This document shows, one piece after another, positions 28,867 to 37,337 of a DNA stretch of 64,000 nt (the first letter of the stretch is position 1; each line of letters starts with the position of its first letter). The notes below the pieces were generated by a model. That model saw only the letters and a list, made by a program, of their open reading frames with translations. It ran no database searches and had not been told where the DNA came from. Origin of the DNA: Pseudomonadota bacterium (GTDB taxonomy: Bacteria; Pseudomonadota; Gammaproteobacteria; Burkholderiales; Burkholderiaceae_C); assembly GCA_018241225.1 (NCBI GenBank), contig JAFEEG010000022.1, positions 1 through 64,000 on the forward strand, read 5' to 3'. Both the position numbers and the translations under genes were made by a program.

Positions 28867-30441
28867 TTACTGCTTCACGCTCATCCATTTGAAGAACATG
28901 AAGTTGTCAGCCAGTTGGACCAGCTCGACCTTCTTGCTTGCGCCCCAGGCCAGCGACTGCTGGTGCAGCGGCAGGTGGCCCACATCGTCGGCATGGATGG
29001 CGAAGGCTTCCTTGATCATCGCGTCACGCTTGGCCTTGTCGGTCTCGGACTGGATCTGCTTGGTCAGCGCGTCGACCTTGGGGTTGCAGTAGTTTCCGAG
29101 GTTGAACTGGCCCACACCCTTGTCGTCGGGGCAGGCCATGAGCGCGGCCAGCGCGTTGTGCGCGTCATAGGTAGTCGGCGTCCAGCCCAGCATGTAGAAG
29201 CTGGTGTCGCGCCGCAGGACCTTCGGGAAGTAGGTGCCCTTGGTCTCAACCGCGAGGTTGATCTTGACGCCGATCTTGGCGAGGTTGGCGGCCACGGCCT
29301 GGCAGGTCTGGCCGTCGTTCACGTAGCGGTCATTCGGGCAGTTGAGTGTGACCTCGAAGCCGTTCGGGTAACCGGCCTCGGTTAGCAGCTTCTTGGCAGT
29401 CTCCGGGTCATAGGGCAGCCGCTTGTCCTGCTCGGCGCTCCATCCGTTGACGCCGGGGCCCACCATCAGCGCGGTGGGCCGTGAAGCCCCGCGCATTACG
29501 GTGCGCTGGATGCCGTTGATGTCGATGGCCTGGTAGAAGGCCTGTCGCACACGCTTGTCCTTGAAGGGGTTCTTGCCCTTCACACTCGAATACTGCAGCT
29601 CGTCGCGCTTCTGGTCCATGCCCAAGAAGATGGTGCGCATTTCCGGACCGACGATGGTGCGTGCGTTGGCGCTGGCGTTGACCCGGGCAATGTCCTGCAC
29701 CGGCACCGGCTCCATCACGTCCACCTCGCCCGATAGCAGCGCGGCCACCCGCGTGGCCGGATTGGCGATGGGCGTGAAGATGATCTCCTGCGCGTTGCCT
29801 TCGATCTTGCCCCAGTAGGTGGGGTTGCGGACGAACACGGTGCGCACGTTGGGCTGACGCTCCCGGACCTTGAAGGGGCCCGTACCATTGGCCTTGAAGG
29901 ATGCGGTGTTCTCGATGCCTTTGCGGCGGTCCACCGGCTTGGTGGCCTGGTTGGCCTCGCACCACTTCTTGCTCATGATCATCCACTGCGAGATCGCGTC
30001 AGGCAGGATGGGCTGCGGCCCGCGCGTCTCGATGTCGACCTCGTAGTCGTTGATCTTGCGCACGGCCTGGATGTCGGAGAGCGATGCCTTCATGTCGGAG
30101 CCGTCGCCGACGGCGCGCTCATAGCTGAACACCACGTCATCGGCGGTGAATGGCGTGCCGTCATGGAATTGCACGCCCTTGCGCAGCGCGAACCGCCACA
30201 CGGTCGGCGAAGTCTGCTTCCAGCTCGTGGCGAGCAGGGGCGCCAGCGTGAGGTCCTTGTTGCGGCCCACGAGGGTCTCATAGACGTTCGCAGTCACGCT
30301 CAGCTGCAGCGACTCATTGAGCGAATGCGGGTCCAGCGAAAGCGCATCGCCCTGGTTGGCAATGCGAATCGTCTGGGCACCGGCCAGCGCCGACACCAGG
30401 GCCAGCGCGGTCGCCGCGATGATCTGTCGCTTGAAACTCAT
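28867..30441 (-). CDS. Peptide-type ABC transporter substrate-binding protein (SBP family 5)
   Basis: A 524-residue periplasmic protein with a signal peptide ending ALAGA near residue 22. The family-5 block WRFALRKGVQFHDGTPFTADDVVFSYER appears across residues about 80-108. It captures a peptide or other acylated amino acid for the DppBC channel. The M20 amidohydrolase gene immediately upstream suggests an N-acyl-amino acid or dipeptide substrate. Confidence 0.9.
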   Translation of the reverse strand: MSFKRQIIAATALALVSALAGAQTIRIANQGDALSLDPHSLNESLQLSVTANVYETLVGRNKDLTLAPLLATSWKQTSPTVWRFALRKGVQFHDGTPFTADDVVFSYERAVGDGSDMKASLSDIQAVRKINDYEVDIETRGPQPILPDAISQWMIMSKKWCEANQATKPVDRRKGIENTASFKANGTGPFKVRERQPNVRTVFVRNPTYWGKIEGNAQEIIFTPIANPATRVAALLSGEVDVMEPVPVQDIARVNASANARTIVGPEMRTIFLGMDQKRDELQYSSVKGKNPFKDKRVRQAFYQAIDINGIQRTVMRGASRPTALMVGPGVNGWSAEQDKRLPYDPETAKKLLTEAGYPNGFEVTLNCPNDRYVNDGQTCQAVAANLAKIGVKINLAVETKGTYFPKVLRRDTSFYMLGWTPTTYDAHNALAALMACPDDKGVGQFNLGNYCNPKVDALTKQIQSETDKAKRDAMIKEAFAIHADDVGHLPLHQQSLAWGASKKVELVQLADNFMFFKWMSVKQ

Positions 30442-30466
30442 GAGTAACTCCTGAAAACAAGATTGT

Positions 30467-31750
30467 TTAGTGTGCCGCGGATGATGCGTGCAATCTTGAT
30501 GCCTGGGCCTTGGCGTTTTCCATTGGGCGCTCGCTCGTGCGCTCGGCCATTGGCATGCCTTGCTCGATCAGGCCCGCGTGGAGCGCCGCACCAAGCGGCA
30601 GGATCTCGTCATTGAAGTCGTAGCGGCTGTTGTGCAGGAAGGCGCCGTCCTTGCCGCCCTGGCCGATGCGCAGATAGGCACCGGGTTTTTTCTGCAGCAT
30701 GAAGGAGAAATCCTCCGCTCCCATGCTGGGGTCCATGTTGCGCTCTACGTTGCGCGCGCCCACCAGTGCCTGCGCCACGTCGCCGGCGAACAGCGCTTCG
30801 GCGGGCGTGTTGATGGTGGCCGGGTAGATGCGCTCGAACTTCACCGTGGCGGTGGCGCCAAAGCCGGACGCCACTGCGGTGCACAACTCGACCAGGCGGC
30901 GCTCCACATCGGCCTGCACCTTGGCACTGAAAGTGCGCACCGTGCCCACCAGCGTGGCGCGGCCCGGCACGACGGCCATTGCATTCAGGTCACCCGCATG
31001 CATGGCGCAGACGCTGATGACGGCGGCATCGATGGGCCGCACATTGCGCGACACGATGGTCTGGATGGCCGTGATGAGGTGGGCTGAGACAACCACCGGA
31101 TCCACCGTGAGGTAGGCGTGGGCGCCGTGGCCACCCTTGCCCACCACGTCGATGGTGATGCGGTCGGCGGCTGCCATCATCGGCCCCGGGTTGAGGCCCA
31201 CGGTGCCAGGCGCCATGGCAGGCCAGTTGTGGAAGGCATAGACCGAATCCACGGGAAAGCGCTCGAACAGGCCGTCTTCGATCATCACGCGGGCCCCGGC
31301 AAAGCCTTCTTCGCCGGGCTGGAAGATCAACACGGCGGTGCCGTCGAAGTTGCGCGTCTCGGCCAGGTAGCGGGCCGCGCCGACGAGCATGGCGGTGTGG
31401 CCGTCGTGGCCACACCCGTGCATCAGGCCGCTCTTGGCCGAGCGCCAGGCGAAATCGTTGTCCTCGTGCATGGGCAGGGCGTCCATGTCGGCCCGCAGGC
31501 CGATCATGCGACCGCTCGCCGTGGAGCGCCCCCGGATCACGGCGACGACGCCGGTCTTGCCGATGCCCGAATGGATCTCGTCCACGCCGCAGGCCTTGAG
31601 GGATTCCTGCACGCGGGCGCTGGTGTAGACCTCTTCAAAGCCCAGTTCCGGATGGGCATGCAGGTCGCGCCGCAGCGCGGCGATTTCGGGGTGAAAGCGG
31701 ACGATTTGCGCAAATGCGCGGCCGGAAGCCTGGTAGCGAGGTGCACTCAT
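30467..31750 (-). CDS. M20-family metal-dependent amidohydrolase (hippurate/IAA-amino acid hydrolase type)
   Basis: A 427-residue cytoplasmic hydrolase that splits amide bonds of N-acyl amino acids or dipeptides. Metal ligands and catalytic residues lie in GLRADMDALPMHED (near 80), HGCGHDGHTAM (near 105), and QPGEEGFAGARVMIEDGLF (near 140), with the last His in MGAEDFSFML. The ATG at 31750 is chosen because it falls four bases after the preceding permease stop; a frame upstream to 31780 would overlap it. It has no signal peptide, so it acts after uptake. Confidence 0.88.
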   Translation of the reverse strand: MSAPRYQASGRAFAQIVRFHPEIAALRRDLHAHPELGFEEVYTSARVQESLKACGVDEIHSGIGKTGVVAVIRGRSTASGRMIGLRADMDALPMHEDNDFAWRSAKSGLMHGCGHDGHTAMLVGAARYLAETRNFDGTAVLIFQPGEEGFAGARVMIEDGLFERFPVDSVYAFHNWPAMAPGTVGLNPGPMMAAADRITIDVVGKGGHGAHAYLTVDPVVVSAHLITAIQTIVSRNVRPIDAAVISVCAMHAGDLNAMAVVPGRATLVGTVRTFSAKVQADVERRLVELCTAVASGFGATATVKFERIYPATINTPAEALFAGDVAQALVGARNVERNMDPSMGAEDFSFMLQKKPGAYLRIGQGGKDGAFLHNSRYDFNDEILPLGAALHAGLIEQGMPMAERTSERPMENAKAQASRLHASSAAH

Positions 31751-31754
31751 TTCT

Positions 31755-32735
31755 TCAATGCCCTCCCCGTGCGGACACACGCAGACGGGGGTCGACGGCG
31801 AAATACAGCAGATCCACGATCAAATTGATCGTGACAAAAATTAGCGCGATCAGACATAAATAGGCGGCCATTACCGGAATGTCCGCGTAGATCACGGCCT
31901 GAATGAACAGAAGGCCCATGCCCGGCCATTGGAAAACGGTCTCGGTAATGATGGCAAACGCAATCAGCGAGCCCAATTGCAGGCCGGTAATGGTGATCAC
32001 CGGTACCAGCGTGTTGCGAAGAGCGTGCCCGAAATGGATGACTCGATCTGAAAGGCCGCGCGCGCGGGCAAACTTGATGTAGTCGGTGCGCAGGACCTCC
32101 AGCATTTCGGAGCGCACCAGGCGCATGATCAGGGTCAGCTGGAAGACGGCCAGGGTGATGGCCGGCAGAACCATGTGCACCCAGCCATCGCGCGTGAGCA
32201 GACCGGTCCTCCAGCCCAAAAGGTCGACCGTGTCGCCCCGCCCGAAACTGGGCAGCCAGCCCAGCCAGACCGAAAACACCAGGATCAGCAGGATCCCGAT
32301 CAGGAAGGTGGGCAAGGACACGCCCAGCAGCGACAGCGCCATCAGCGTCTGCGTCGCGAAGGTGCCTCGGCGCAGCGCCGCGTAGACGCCCATCGGCAAT
32401 CCGATGACCAGGGCAAGGACGGCCGCCACGATGGACAGCTCCAGCGTCGCCGGCAGGCGCTCTAGGATGAGCCGCGACACCTTGGCACCCTGGCGAAGGC
32501 TCAGGCCGAATTCCCCCTGCATTGCATTCACCAGGAAATGCCAGAACTGCACGAAGAAGGGCCGGTCCAGACCCAGGTCTGCCCTCAATTGGCGAATCTG
32601 TTCAGGCTTTGCGTCCTGCCCCAGCAGGAACACCACCGGGTCACCGACGTACTGGAACAGGAGAAAGGCCACGAAGGCCACGACCACCATCACGATGATG
32701 GCCTGAACAAGGCGACGAAGAACGAAAGCGAGCAT
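31755..32735 (-). CDS. Peptide ABC transporter permease (DppB type)
   Basis: A 326-residue inner-membrane subunit and first gene of the minus-strand peptide operon. The N-terminal helix LVQAIIVMVVVAFVAFLLFQ and the loop YIKFARARGLSDRVIHFGHA near 220 are typical. It is separated from its DppC partner by the hydrolase and binding-protein genes, which is not the common dppABCDF order. Confidence 0.92.
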   Translation of the reverse strand: MLAFVLRRLVQAIIVMVVVAFVAFLLFQYVGDPVVFLLGQDAKPEQIRQLRADLGLDRPFFVQFWHFLVNAMQGEFGLSLRQGAKVSRLILERLPATLELSIVAAVLALVIGLPMGVYAALRRGTFATQTLMALSLLGVSLPTFLIGILLILVFSVWLGWLPSFGRGDTVDLLGWRTGLLTRDGWVHMVLPAITLAVFQLTLIMRLVRSEMLEVLRTDYIKFARARGLSDRVIHFGHALRNTLVPVITITGLQLGSLIAFAIITETVFQWPGMGLLFIQAVIYADIPVMAAYLCLIALIFVTINLIVDLLYFAVDPRLRVSARGGH

Positions 32736-32789
32736 CGTTTCGGTTTGTATCTATCTTGTTCGAATAGAGCAAGCCATATGCCTATTCCG

Positions 32790-32812
32790 GCGCTTGATCA
32801 CACTTCAAGCGC
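32790..32812. repeat. Inverted repeat between porin terminator and peptide operon
   Basis: GCGCTTGA at 32790-32797 pairs with TCAAGCGC at 32805-32812 around seven bases. It lies between the porin terminator and the DppB-type start, about 55 bases before that ATG. It may be an operator of the peptide operon or a second 3' hairpin of the porin mRNA. Confidence 0.4.
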
Positions 32813-32813
32813 G

Positions 32814-32850
32814 CAAAGAAAAAGCCACACGATTTGCATCGTGTGGCTTT
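32814..32850 (-). terminator. Rho-independent terminator of the porin gene
   Basis: AAAGCCACACGAT at 32821-32833 pairs with ATCGTGTGGCTTT at 32838-32850, a 13-base-pair stem with a four-base loop. The A-rich tract before 32821 gives TTTTTCTTT on the minus strand. Confidence 0.93.
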
Positions 32851-32888
32851 GATCGTTTGATCCGAGCTGGCACTAGGCCAGCATCAGA

Positions 32889-34085
32889 TTAGAACGAGTG
32901 ACGGATACCGAAGTCGTAACCCATCGACTTCTCGACGGGCAGACCGACGGCAGTGGCACCGATCGGCGAAACGGTGATAGCCGGGCTGCCGGGGTTCGAC
33001 AGGGTGGCGCCGTTCTTGTTCTTCAGGTAAGCAGCCGTTGCGTACAGAGCGGTGCGCTTCGACAGGTTGTGCACGTAACCGATGGCGAACTTGTCCGACG
33101 ACGGATCGTCAATAACGGCGCTGTTCGTGTCGATGTCCGAATGCGAGTACGACACGCGGATCAGGCCAGGGCCGACCGGCACGGTTGCGCCAATCAGGTA
33201 GCCACGAACGGTCGAATCGAGGCCCAGGTTGGGCAGGTCCGACTTCAGGTCAACTTGCGAGTACTCACCCATCAGCTTCATGAAACCGAAGTCCCACGAT
33301 GCACCCAGGTTACCCGTGTCGACTTCAGCGGAACCACCGGCTTGGAAGTTCGAAGCAACCACGTTCTGGCCGTAGGCAACTGCCACGTCCAGGGGACCGT
33401 TGGCGTAGCCGAAGCGACCACCAGCGTAACGACCGCCGACGAACAGACCCGAGGGGGTGAAGCTGGCAGGATCGTACTCGGTCTTCTCGGGCAGGCCGTA
33501 CATCAACTGACCGTAGAAGCCGCCGAGGTTAGCCGGCAGGAAGTAGCCAACGGTGTTGTTAGCACGGACGTAGTTGTTGTTGTTGGAGGCGCCGCCTGCA
33601 ACCACAGCACCGACGGCGCTGGAGATGGCGTTGGTACCCACACCGTTCGTGCCGAAGGGGTCGAACACGGTGTCGTTCCAGAAGGTCGGGGTGTAGTCAC
33701 GGCCGAGGCGGACTTCACCGAAACGACCCGACAGGCTGACGGTCGAACGACGGTTGAAGAGCTGACCAGCAACGGGGTTGGTTGCGCTGGTAGCGGCACC
33801 AGCAGCGCCGGTGTCGTTGTTCAGGCCAGCTTCGAGCCAGAAGCTAGCAGCAAGACCGCCACCCAGGTCTTCCGTACCACGGAAGCCGATACGGCTGGAG
33901 TTGTAGCCAGAGGTCGACAGAGCGGTTTGGCTAGCCTTCACGGTTTGGCCGTTGGGCAGCGCGTAGCTCTTGTTTTCGTAGTAGCTAACGCCAGCGTCCA
34001 AGATACCGAACAGCGTGACAGACGACTGTGCCGAGGCGGCACCGGCGGCAGCCAGAGCAGCCAGAGCAACTAGAGATTTTTTCAT
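32889..34085 (-). CDS. Outer-membrane porin (Burkholderiales trimeric type)
   Basis: A 398-residue beta-barrel porin allowing passive diffusion of small, often anionic, solutes. The signal peptide MKKSLVALAALAAAGAASA is followed by QSSVTLFGILDAG, the classical first strand. RIGFRGTEDLGGGLAASFWLE near 72 and the C-terminal aromatic residue in GIRHSF are hallmarks of the Omp32/OmpC-like Gram-negative porins. The ATG at 34085 has GGAG nine bases upstream. The coding sequence uses few codons, as expected of an abundant protein. Its leader can fold (34116-34166). Confidence 0.95.
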   Translation of the reverse strand: MKKSLVALAALAAAGAASAQSSVTLFGILDAGVSYYENKSYALPNGQTVKASQTALSTSGYNSSRIGFRGTEDLGGGLAASFWLEAGLNNDTGAAGAATSATNPVAGQLFNRRSTVSLSGRFGEVRLGRDYTPTFWNDTVFDPFGTNGVGTNAISSAVGAVVAGGASNNNNYVRANNTVGYFLPANLGGFYGQLMYGLPEKTEYDPASFTPSGLFVGGRYAGGRFGYANGPLDVAVAYGQNVVASNFQAGGSAEVDTGNLGASWDFGFMKLMGEYSQVDLKSDLPNLGLDSTVRGYLIGATVPVGPGLIRVSYSHSDIDTNSAVIDDPSSDKFAIGYVHNLSKRTALYATAAYLKNKNGATLSNPGSPAITVSPIGATAVGLPVEKSMGYDFGIRHSF

Positions 34086-34115
34086 TGCAAGTTTCTCCAA
34101 GGTTAAACATAGGGC

Positions 34116-34166
34116 TCCGGTGCAGAGGGCTCACACTGTGACTGGCACTTTTGTGCTCCCACCGGA
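34116..34166 (-). promoter_or_regulatory. Structured 5' leader of the porin mRNA
   Basis: TCCGGTG at 34116-34122 can pair with CACCGGA at 34160-34166. Inside are two smaller hairpins, TCAC-ACT-GTGA (34131-34141) and GCAC-TTTT-GTGC (34145-34156). The result is a three-way-junction-like element 30-80 bases before the porin ATG. A possible promoter further upstream on the minus strand is TTGCCC-N17-TGCAAT. Confidence 0.4.
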
Positions 34167-34369
34167 CCCCGGGCCAACCTCCTTTTGGGAAGTTGACGCT
34201 ATTGCACCAGACGCCATGCGCAAGGGCAAAGCAATTCAGCCGAAATATCTATGGGGCGAGCGCTTTCGTTGCAGTGGTGCAACAGAGCTGCGGGCAAGGT
34301 CTCGCCACCACGATGTGAAATCAAGACCCTGCGGGCCTCGGCGGCCTGCGCTTGCTGTCCAATCGCACC

Positions 34370-34999
34370 ATGACCCGGTCGACTGATTCCTTTCTTGCAA
34401 TGGCGGACGATGCCCTGCGCACCGTGTTCGCCCATCCCGCCGCCACGCGTGAAACCCCTCGGCCCGCCACGCTCGACGGCCCGATGAGCGAAGCCCAGCG
34501 GCGACAGGCGGGCGCCTTGATGCGGGTGAATCACGTGGGTGAAGTCTGCGCCCAGGCGCTCTATAGCGCGCAGGCGGCCGCAACGCGCGACGCCGAACTT
34601 CGCGAGCACTTTCTCGAAGCTTCACGCGAGGAAACCGACCACCTGGCCTGGACGCGCCAGCGCCTGAAGGAACTGGGCGCGCGCCCCTCGCTGCTCAACC
34701 CCCTCTGGTATGCCGGTGCCTTCGGGCTGGGGCTCGTCGCGGGGCGACTGGGTGACAGGATCAGCCTGGGATTCGTCGCCGAAACCGAGCACCAGGTCGA
34801 GGCCCACCTTGACAGCCACCTGGACAGGCTTCCCGCTCCCGATCACTCATCCCGCGCCATCGTCTCCCAGATGAAGGAAGACGAGGCACGTCACGCCGCC
34901 AACGCGGTGGATGCCGGCGCCGCAGAACTTCCTGCTCCGGCCAAGGCGATGATGCGACTGGCTGCGCGCGTCATGACGACAGTCGCGCACCGCATCTGA
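34370..34999 (+). CDS. coq7: Coq7-type di-iron demethoxyubiquinone hydroxylase
   Basis: Catalyses the penultimate ubiquinone step, hydroxylation of the demethoxyubiquinone ring. At 209 residues, it shows the paired di-iron ligand helices: [13 protein letters not shown] near 50, [12 protein letters not shown] near 85, [14 protein letters not shown] near 138 and [12 protein letters not shown] near 168. Residues about 105-125 are a hydrophobic membrane-contact helix. The ATG at 34370 is taken rather than a start 18 bases upstream; no clear Shine-Dalgarno favours either. It is monocistronic, convergent with the OsmC-like gene. Confidence 0.93.
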   Translation: MTRSTDSFLAMADDALRTVFAHPAATRETPRPATLDGPMSEAQRRQAGALMRVNHVGEVCAQALYSAQAAATRDAELREHFLEASREETDHLAWTRQRLKELGARPSLLNPLWYAGAFGLGLVAGRLGDRISLGFVAETEHQVEAHLDSHLDRLPAPDHSSRAIVSQMKEDEARHAANAVDAGAAELPAPAKAMMRLAARVMTTVAHRI

Positions 35000-35015
35000 C
35001 CTACAAAAGCCTCGA

Positions 35016-35465
35016 TCAAGCCTCGATCAGATCGAAACTCGTCGTTATCTCAGCAGTCTTGGCCAGCATGATGGTGGCCGAGCAATAAGTTTCGTGGCTC
35101 AGGTGGATGGCGCGCTCGACCGCCGAGGCAGGGATGCCCTTGCCCGCCACCGTGAAATGCAGGTGGATCTTGGTGAAGACCTTGGGATCTTTCTCGGCGC
35201 GTTCGCTGGTGACCTTGACGCTGCAGCGCTCCACCTGGTGCCTGCCGCGCTTGAGAATCAGCACCACGTCGTAGGCCGTACAGCCGCCCGCACCGGCCAG
35301 CACGGTTTCCATGGGCCGCGGTGCCAGATTGCGCCCGCCGTTTTCCGGCCGCGATTCATCGGGCGCACCGTCCATCACCAACACATGCCCGCTGCCCGTT
35401 TCAGCGACAAAACCCATGGGCGAATTGGTACCTGCTGCGCCGGTCCAGCTGACTGTGCATTCCAT
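35016..35465 (-). CDS. OsmC-family protein (YhfA-like)
   Basis: A 149-residue protein of the OsmC/Ohr fold. Two cysteines lie in the expected places, one in GAGGCTAYDVVLILKRGR near 57 and one in HETYCSATIML near 128; in OsmC/Ohr they reduce organic peroxides. The AYDVV-L--GR pattern is nearer to the YhfA branch, whose substrate is not settled. The ATG at 35465 is chosen because the upstream in-frame extension has no family sequence. Its promoter region overlaps the palindrome at 35553-35571. Confidence 0.85.
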   Translation of the reverse strand: MECTVSWTGAAGTNSPMGFVAETGSGHVLVMDGAPDESRPENGGRNLAPRPMETVLAGAGGCTAYDVVLILKRGRHQVERCSVKVTSERAEKDPKVFTKIHLHFTVAGKGIPASAVERAIHLSHETYCSATIMLAKTAEITTSFDLIEA

Positions 35466-35552
35466 TTCGAAAGCTTCCGTTTGAATTGCCGGGTTGCCGC
35501 AAGAACGGACAGCCCTGAAAAGTGATCTTTGCGGGAAAAATACCCAAAGAAA

Positions 35553-35571
35553 CTTGTTGCAACGCAACAAG
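35553..35571. promoter_or_regulatory. Perfect palindrome over the candidate sRNA promoter
   Basis: CTTGTTGC at 35553-35560 and GCAACAAG at 35564-35571 are exact complements around AAC. It covers the -35 box of the rightward promoter at 35557-35584 and lies upstream of the leftward OsmC-like gene, so one regulator could control both. Confidence 0.55.
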
Positions 35572-35584
35572 CTATGGGTATACT
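35557..35584 (+). promoter_or_regulatory. Promoter of the candidate sRNA
   Basis: TTGCAA at 35557-35562 and TATACT at 35579-35584 are separated by 16 bases, giving a predicted start near 35591. It is one of the best sigma70-like promoters in the window. Confidence 0.65.
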
Positions 35585-35590
35585 TTATTT

Positions 35591-35678
35591 CATCGCACGT
35601 TTGGACGTGCCCAAGTTGTCTCCTCCACCCTCCCAATTGGTGGATTTAGCCCCTAGCCGCAAGGCTCGGGGCTTTTTT
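35591..35678 (+). ncRNA. Candidate trans-acting sRNA (or ilvA leader) with C-rich anti-Shine-Dalgarno segment
   Basis: A predicted transcript of about 88 bases runs from the promoter to a strong terminator. Three stems can form: GCACGT/ACGTGC (35595-35600 with 35605-35610), TCCACC/GGTGGA (35624-35629 with 35639-35644, loop CTCCCAATT), and the terminator. CTCCTCC at 35620-35626 is complementary to Shine-Dalgarno sequences, like the CCUCCUCCC motif of Rhodobacter CcsR sRNAs. It ends 58 bases before ilvA, so an attenuated ilvA leader is the alternative; no Ile/Val-rich leader peptide is seen. Confidence 0.6.
35648..35678 (+). terminator. Rho-independent terminator of the candidate sRNA
   Basis: AGCCCC (35648-35653) plus AGCC (35655-35658) pair with GGCT (35663-35666) and GGGGCT (35668-35673) around GCAA, with one T-C mismatch. 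Six T follow at 35673-35678. Confidence 0.88.
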
Positions 35679-35735
35679 CTTGGGGCAGCGCGCCACCGCG
35701 CCCGCATGACCGCGCTCGTATCATGTCGGGCTGCC

Positions 35736-37325
35736 ATGAATTCCTCTCCCAACTCCCAGAAGCCTGGCTCGCCAACGGCGACCAACGTCGATCTCACGCC
35801 CGCCGACTACCTCAAGAAGATCCTGACCGCGCGCGTCTACGACGTTGCGGTCGAATCGCCGCTGGAGCCGGCCCGTGCGCTGAGCGCCCGTCTGGGCAAC
35901 ACCGTGCTGCTCAAGCGTGAAGACCAGCAACCGGTATTCAGCTTCAAGCTGCGCGGCGCATTCAACAAGATGTCGCACCTGACCCCCGAGCAGCTCGCTC
36001 GCGGCGTGATCTGTGCGTCGGCCGGCAACCACGCCCAGGGCGTGGCACTGAGCGCCTACAAGCTGGGTGTGCGTGCGGTGGTTGTCATGCCCGTGACCAC
36101 GCCCCAGCTCAAGGTCGACGCGGTTCGCGCACTGGGCGGTGAAGTCCACCTTCATGGCGAAAGCTACTCCGACGCCTACGGCCATGCGGTCGATCTGGAG
36201 AAGCAACAGGGCCTGACCTTCGTCCACCCGTTCGACGACCCTGACGTCATCGCGGGCCAGGGCACCATCGCCATGGAAATCCTGCGCCAGCACCAAGGGC
36301 GGCTGGATGCGGTGTTCGTGGCCATCGGCGGCGGCGGGCTGGTGTCTGGCGTGGCCAACTACATCAAAGCGCTGCGGCCCGAGATCCGGGTGATCGGCGT
36401 GCAGATGAACGACTCGGACGCGATGATGCAATCGGTCGCGGCCCACGAACGCGTGGCCTTGCCGGACGTCGGCCTGTTCTCCGACGGCACCGCGGTGAAG
36501 CTGGTCGGCGCCGAAACCTTCCGGGTGGCCAGCAACCTGGTGGACGAATTCATCTCGGTGGACACCGATGCCGTCTGCGCGGCCATCAAGGACATCTTCA
36601 TCGACACGCGCAGCATCGTCGAGCCAGCCGGCGCGCTGGCGGTGGCCGCCATCAAGCAGTACGCGGAAGAGCGCGGCACGCGCGGCGAAACCTACGCCGC
36701 CATCCTGTGCGGTGCCAACATGAATTTCGACCGGCTGCGCTTCGTGGCCGAACGCGCCGAGGTCGGTGAAGAACGCGAGGCGCTCTTCGCCGTCACCATT
36801 CCCGAGGAACGCGGCAGCTTCCGGCGTTTTTGCGAACTGGTGGGCAAGCTGCCGGGCGCATCGCGCAGCGTCACCGAGTTCAACTACCGCATCAGCGACG
36901 CACAGCAGGCACACGTCTTCGTCGGCCTGACCACCACCACGCGCGGCGAATCCAAGACCATTGCCGACACCTTCGGCTCGCACGGTTTCGCCGCGCTCGA
37001 CCTGACGCACGACGAGCTGGCCAAGGAGCACCTGCGCCACCTGGTGGGCGGACGCACCGGGCTCGCACATGACGAGCGCCTGCTTCGCTTCGTGTTCCCG
37101 GAACGCCCGGGCGCGCTGCTCAAGTTCCTGAGCCTGCTCAAGCCCACCTGGAACATCAGCCTGTTCCACTACCGCAACCAGGGTGCGGACTACGGTCGCA
37201 TCCTCGTGGGGCTGCAGGTGCCGGCCGCCGACGACCAGGCTTTCAGCAGCTTCCTGGACACGCTGGGCTATCCCTACGTGGAAGAAACCGCCAATCCGGC
37301 CTACAGGCTGTTCCTGCAGGCCTGA
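35736..37325 (+). CDS. ilvA: Threonine ammonia-lyase, biosynthetic
   Basis: PLP enzyme converting threonine to 2-oxobutanoate, the first step of isoleucine synthesis. At 529 residues, SFKLRGAFNKM gives the PLP lysine at residue 71, ASAGNHAQGVALSA follows, and GGGGLVSG binds the cofactor phosphate. The C-terminal 190 residues hold two ACT-like regulatory domains (EERGSFRRFCELVGKLPG and FPERPGALLKFLSLL), typical of the isoleucine-inhibited form. The ATG at 35736 gives the usual N-terminus; an in-frame ATG at 35706 would add ten residues. No strong Shine-Dalgarno is visible. Confidence 0.95.
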   Translation: MNSSPNSQKPGSPTATNVDLTPADYLKKILTARVYDVAVESPLEPARALSARLGNTVLLKREDQQPVFSFKLRGAFNKMSHLTPEQLARGVICASAGNHAQGVALSAYKLGVRAVVVMPVTTPQLKVDAVRALGGEVHLHGESYSDAYGHAVDLEKQQGLTFVHPFDDPDVIAGQGTIAMEILRQHQGRLDAVFVAIGGGGLVSGVANYIKALRPEIRVIGVQMNDSDAMMQSVAAHERVALPDVGLFSDGTAVKLVGAETFRVASNLVDEFISVDTDAVCAAIKDIFIDTRSIVEPAGALAVAAIKQYAEERGTRGETYAAILCGANMNFDRLRFVAERAEVGEEREALFAVTIPEERGSFRRFCELVGKLPGASRSVTEFNYRISDAQQAHVFVGLTTTTRGESKTIADTFGSHGFAALDLTHDELAKEHLRHLVGGRTGLAHDERLLRFVFPERPGALLKFLSLLKPTWNISLFHYRNQGADYGRILVGLQVPAADDQAFSSFLDTLGYPYVEETANPAYRLFLQA

Positions 37326-37337
37326 TGCAACGTGCCG

